From the NCBI GenBank assembly GCA_021296165.1, contig JAGWAW010000088.1, positions 1 to 6,250 on the forward strand: a DNA stretch of 6,250 bases, in the 5' to 3' direction. The translations under genes and the position numbers were made by a program. This document shows positions 4,648 to 6,250 of the stretch, one piece after another. Below the pieces are notes generated by a model. The model saw only the letters and a program-made list of their open reading frames with translations, was not told where the DNA came from and searched no databases. Position 1 is the stretch's first letter. The number at the start of each line of letters is the position of its first letter. The stretch is from Nitrosopumilaceae archaeon (GTDB taxonomy: Archaea > Thermoproteota > Nitrososphaeria > Nitrososphaerales > Nitrosopumilaceae).

Positions 4648-5492
4648 TCTGGATTGTGGTAGCGGCCGCGGTCTTGGCAGCCACGGCGACGCTTCTGGGC
4701 GCGTACGGGGAGCCCACTGCCGTTCCGGGGGCGTGGGCGTACGCTGGGACTGTGGCCTTGGCAGTGGGTGCCTCGGCGGTGGGATCCATGGTGGGTTTGG
4801 GGGGCGGTCTGATCATGGTGCCCGTCCTCATATTTACGGGCGTGCCTCCTCCGGTGGCCGCCGCAGCGAGTCTGGCTGCCACCCTCACCAATGCCACCAG
4901 CTCGACGGCGACATATGCACGGCAAAACCGCATTGACTATCGGGAGGGGATCAAGATGGGAGCGGTGGCCACCCCCGGCAGCGTACTTGGAGCGGTATGG
5001 TCGTCGGGCGCCGAACCCGGAATATTTGGAGTGCTGCTGGCCATGACCCTGATCGCGGCAGCCGGGTACATATTCGTCCGTTCCCGGCTGAGCCACCGCA
5101 GCATACTGCACGGGGGCACCATGATTGTGCTCTCCACATCGGCCAGTTTCTTTGCTGGAATGGTGTCTGCGTTCTTTGGGATAGGGGGCGGCATCATATT
5201 CGTTCCGCTCTTGGTGGTGGTGCTGGGCATGAGCATGATGCGCGCAGCGCCCACCTCCATGTTCGCGCTGATTCTGACGTCGACTGCCGGGGTGGCGGCG
5301 CACTCCCTGCTGGGCCACACCGACGCCGTCCTGGCGCTGCTGCTCGCGGCCGGGGGGATTTTGGGCGGGCTGACTGGGGCCCGCCTGTCTCTGGTTGTGG
5401 GGGAGCGGTACCTCCGGGTGATGGTTGCCGTGCTCATGTCCGGAGTGGCCGCCAAGCTGGTGTGGGACGCCCTGTCGGCCAATGCCCAGTGA
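4644..5492 (+). CDS. TauE/SafE-family membrane permease (putative sulfur-compound/organic anion exporter)
   Basis: A 282-residue, very hydrophobic protein with about eight membrane helices. It shows the internal duplication typical of TauE/SafE (DUF81): the glycine-rich repeat motif appears as GLGGGLIMVP at 51-60 and again as FGIGGGIIFVP from about 178 (GIGGG 179-183), each followed by a small-residue helix (AAAASLAATLTN; RAAPTSMFALILTS). Length is near the family's usual 250-300. Family members are implicated in export or import of sulfite, sulfoacetate, taurine-derived and other small anions. The substrate cannot be read from the sequence, and no taurine or sulfur-metabolism enzyme is visible nearby. 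Translation begins at the ATG overlapping the upstream stop (ATGA, 4644-4647). The open frame extends further upstream to 4374, but that part is an out-of-frame reading of the preceding gene. Confidence 0.92.
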   Translation: MIWIVVAAAVLAATATLLGAYGEPTAVPGAWAYAGTVALAVGASAVGSMVGLGGGLIMVPVLIFTGVPPPVAAAASLAATLTNATSSTATYARQNRIDYREGIKMGAVATPGSVLGAVWSSGAEPGIFGVLLAMTLIAAAGYIFVRSRLSHRSILHGGTMIVLSTSASFFAGMVSAFFGIGGGIIFVPLLVVVLGMSMMRAAPTSMFALILTSTAGVAAHSLLGHTDAVLALLLAAGGILGGLTGARLSLVVGERYLRVMVAVLMSGVAAKLVWDALSANAQ

Positions 5493-5657
5493 GCCGGAGC
5501 GGCGCATACAGGGGGCGCGGCCACAGTCGGTGCTTTCCTACACCCATGCAGAGGTTGCCGCACATTCCGAGCATGCATGGTCTGGGCCGGTACGTTAACG
5601 GCGCCTTAAGCAGTGGCGGCATAGATTGTACTGGGCGAACATGCGCCGCTTCTTGGA

Positions 5658-5666
5658 TATTTATAT
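5658..5666 (+). promoter_or_regulatory. TATA box for the 25-codon ORF
   Basis: TATTTATAT is centred 26 bases upstream of ATG 5688. It is one of the strongest TATA-like elements in the window and has no other gene to serve. Confidence 0.6.
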
Positions 5667-5687
5667 GGCACAGGGCTCCACACAACG

Positions 5688-5765
5688 ATGAAGAAGTTTA
5701 AGCACACCAACGAGGAGCTGGAAGCAGCCCGGCTCCGGGCAGAGAAGGCCAAAAAGAACAACTAG
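5688..5765 (+). CDS. Putative 25-aa charged helical micropeptide
   Basis: ATG to TAG, 25 codons. The peptide is dominated by Lys, Glu, Arg and Ala (MKKFKHTNEELEAARLRAEK, then AKKNN) and should form a single amphipathic, highly charged helix; no cysteine and no membrane segment. It has its own leaderless promoter (TATA at 5658-5666, exact spacing) and a hairpin/T-tract terminator just after the stop (5777-5813), so it looks like a complete monocistronic transcription unit of about 120 bases. Codon choice (AAG, GAG, CTG, CGG, GCC) matches the neighbours. I do not recognise a family. It could bind nucleic acid or a protein partner, or the transcript could instead be a non-coding RNA; neither is shown. 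Confidence 0.6.
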   Translation: MKKFKHTNEELEAARLRAEKAKKNN

Positions 5766-5776
5766 GGCCAGTATGG

Positions 5777-5813
5777 ACCGGGACACATCCCGGATCTTTA
5801 TTTGTTTGGCTTG
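5777..5813 (+). terminator. Hairpin plus T-rich tract ending the micropeptide transcript
   Basis: CCGGGA (5777-5782) and TCCCGG (5787-5792) form a perfect 6-bp stem with a CACA loop. The plus strand is then T-rich from 5794 to 5813 (TCTTTATTTGTTTGGCTTGT). This is the clearest intrinsic-type terminator in the window and sits 12 bases after the stop codon. Confidence 0.6.
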
Positions 5814-5845
5814 TTACAACGGCTGGCTGTTCCACGATACCTAGC

Positions 5846-6130
5846 CTAGTCGCCCCTCTCGGCAGCAGGCCGTATCGAGACCAGGTCGTCGGGATCCGCT
5901 CTTATGCAATCGGTTCCCACCGGGCGCAGGGGCGCAAACCGCACCGACCCACCCGGCATGTACCCGCCCTCCTGAAGCAGGCGTATCTTTTCGGACACCG
6001 TCTGGCGGTGGGCCTCACAGGCCACGCCCACCATATACTCATCTGTGCCGCTGGCGACGGACACCGCATACTGCGGTGGGCTGGGACACTGACGCCCGTC
6101 CCTCACTATGGCGCACCTGTTCGGAAGCAC
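5846..6130 (-). CDS. Small putative zinc-binding protein (C-x8-C...C-x2-H), function unknown
   Basis: I start this gene at GTG 6130, giving 94 residues, because a near-ideal TATA box (TTTTATA, 6160-6154 on the minus strand) is centred 27 bases upstream. Starting at ATG 6163 would put the start codon within the TATA element itself. The N-terminal half holds C6, C15, C38 and H41 in the arrangement C-x8-C-x22-C-x2-H, with hydrophobic beta-like strands between the pairs (YAVSVA, EYMVGVAC). This is consistent with a treble-clef-like zinc site. A helix (TVSEKIRLLQEGG) follows, then a polar tail with one more Cys (C75). Such small zinc proteins are common in archaea and often bind nucleic acids or proteins, but I cannot name a family. 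The gene points left toward the micropeptide terminator. Its own 3' side shows no T-tract. Confidence 0.75.
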   Translation of the reverse strand: MLPNRCAIVRDGRQCPSPPQYAVSVASGTDEYMVGVACEAHRQTVSEKIRLLQEGGYMPGGSVRFAPLRPVGTDCIRADPDDLVSIRPAAERGD

Positions 6131-6153
6131 AACGCACTTACGGCCCAGTTGGG

Positions 6154-6160
6154 TATAAAA
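6154..6160. promoter_or_regulatory. TATA box for the zinc-protein gene, possibly bidirectional
   Basis: On the minus strand TTTTATA is centred 27 bases before GTG 6130. On the plus strand it reads TATAAAA and would start a transcript near 6183, just before the open frame that begins at GTG 6193. Confidence 0.55.
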
Positions 6161-6192
6161 CATGCGACTGCTGGTTCCTCCCGCAAAGACGG

Positions 6193-6250
6193 GTGATTGA
6201 TCCAAATGCCTCAAATCTGACCCCCAAAAGCCTATCCAGACAGGTGTACG
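6193..6250 (+). CDS. Possible 5' end of a gene leaving the right edge
   Basis: From GTG 6193 the frame stays open to the window end. The 19 visible residues (MIDPNASNLTPKSLSRQVY) are protein-like, with a polar N-terminus leading into what may be a helix. The plus-strand TATAAAA at 6154-6160 would give a transcript start about 10 bases upstream. Third positions are less GC-rich than in neighbouring genes, and only 58 bases are visible, so this is tentative. No function can be assigned. Confidence 0.35.
   Translation, partial: MIDPNASNLTPKSLSRQVY

Noticed and set aside
4506..5578. Two long minus-strand frames antisense to the TauE/SafE gene
   Set aside because: Both are shadows: the plus-strand frame has the two glycine-rich TauE repeat motifs and membrane helices.
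5685..5765. Possible C/D-box small RNA beginning at CGATGAA near 5686
   Set aside because: No D-box CTGA occurs at a usable distance, and the ATG/ORF with terminator explains the transcript better.
1..6250. tRNA, rRNA, CRISPR arrays, transposases or attachment sites
   Set aside because: I looked for cloverleaf-like GTTCRA arms, spaced direct repeats and transposase or integrase motifs on both strands and found none.

Overview
The window looks archaeal, and most like a GC-rich, mesophilic ammonia-oxidising thaumarchaeon (Nitrososphaerota). The lineage of the sponge symbiont Cenarchaeum symbiosum is my best guess, but this is inference only. The reasons are these. Nearly every gene start has a TATA box centred 26-27 bases upstream, which is the signature of archaeal leaderless transcription. 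Shine-Dalgarno sequences are absent. Ile is often ATA and Arg often AGG or CGG in a GC-rich background. One large gene is a PIN-ATPase-KH protein of a type known from archaea.

Layout, left to right. A minus-strand gene (1-363, running off the left edge) encodes a basic, coiled-coil protein. It is divergent from a 58-residue plus-strand gene (431-607) that resembles SpoVT/AbrB DNA-binding proteins. The 67 bases between them hold two TATA boxes and an overlapping set of TGACAT palindromes that looks like an operator. A leader region without a convincing gene (608-805) precedes the PIN-PilT-type ATPase-KH gene (806-2626). That gene converges on, and overlaps by 26 bp, an MntR-like metal-dependent regulator on the minus strand (2601-3059). 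The regulator shares a 65-80 bp divergent promoter region with a membrane-anchored DUF192 protein (3140-3631).

After a 341-bp gap with a strong hairpin but no convincing gene (3632-3972) comes a two-gene operon. It consists of an unrecognised exported protein with six cysteines (3973-4647) and a TauE/SafE-type anion permease (4644-5492), joined by an ATGA stop/start overlap. Then a free-standing 25-codon ORF (5688-5765) has its own TATA box and a hairpin-plus-T-tract terminator. On the minus strand lies a small putative zinc-binding protein (5846-6130), whose TATA box (6154-6160) may also serve a plus-strand gene that begins near 6193 and leaves the window.

Functionally this is a mixed chromosomal neighbourhood of regulation, RNA-associated ATPase, metal sensing and anion transport. 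I see no mobile element, CRISPR array, rRNA or tRNA. The most interesting items are the small genes below usual ORF cut-offs (58 and 25 codons) with complete leaderless promoters, the TGACAT operator array, and the Cys-rich exported protein coupled to the TauE permease.
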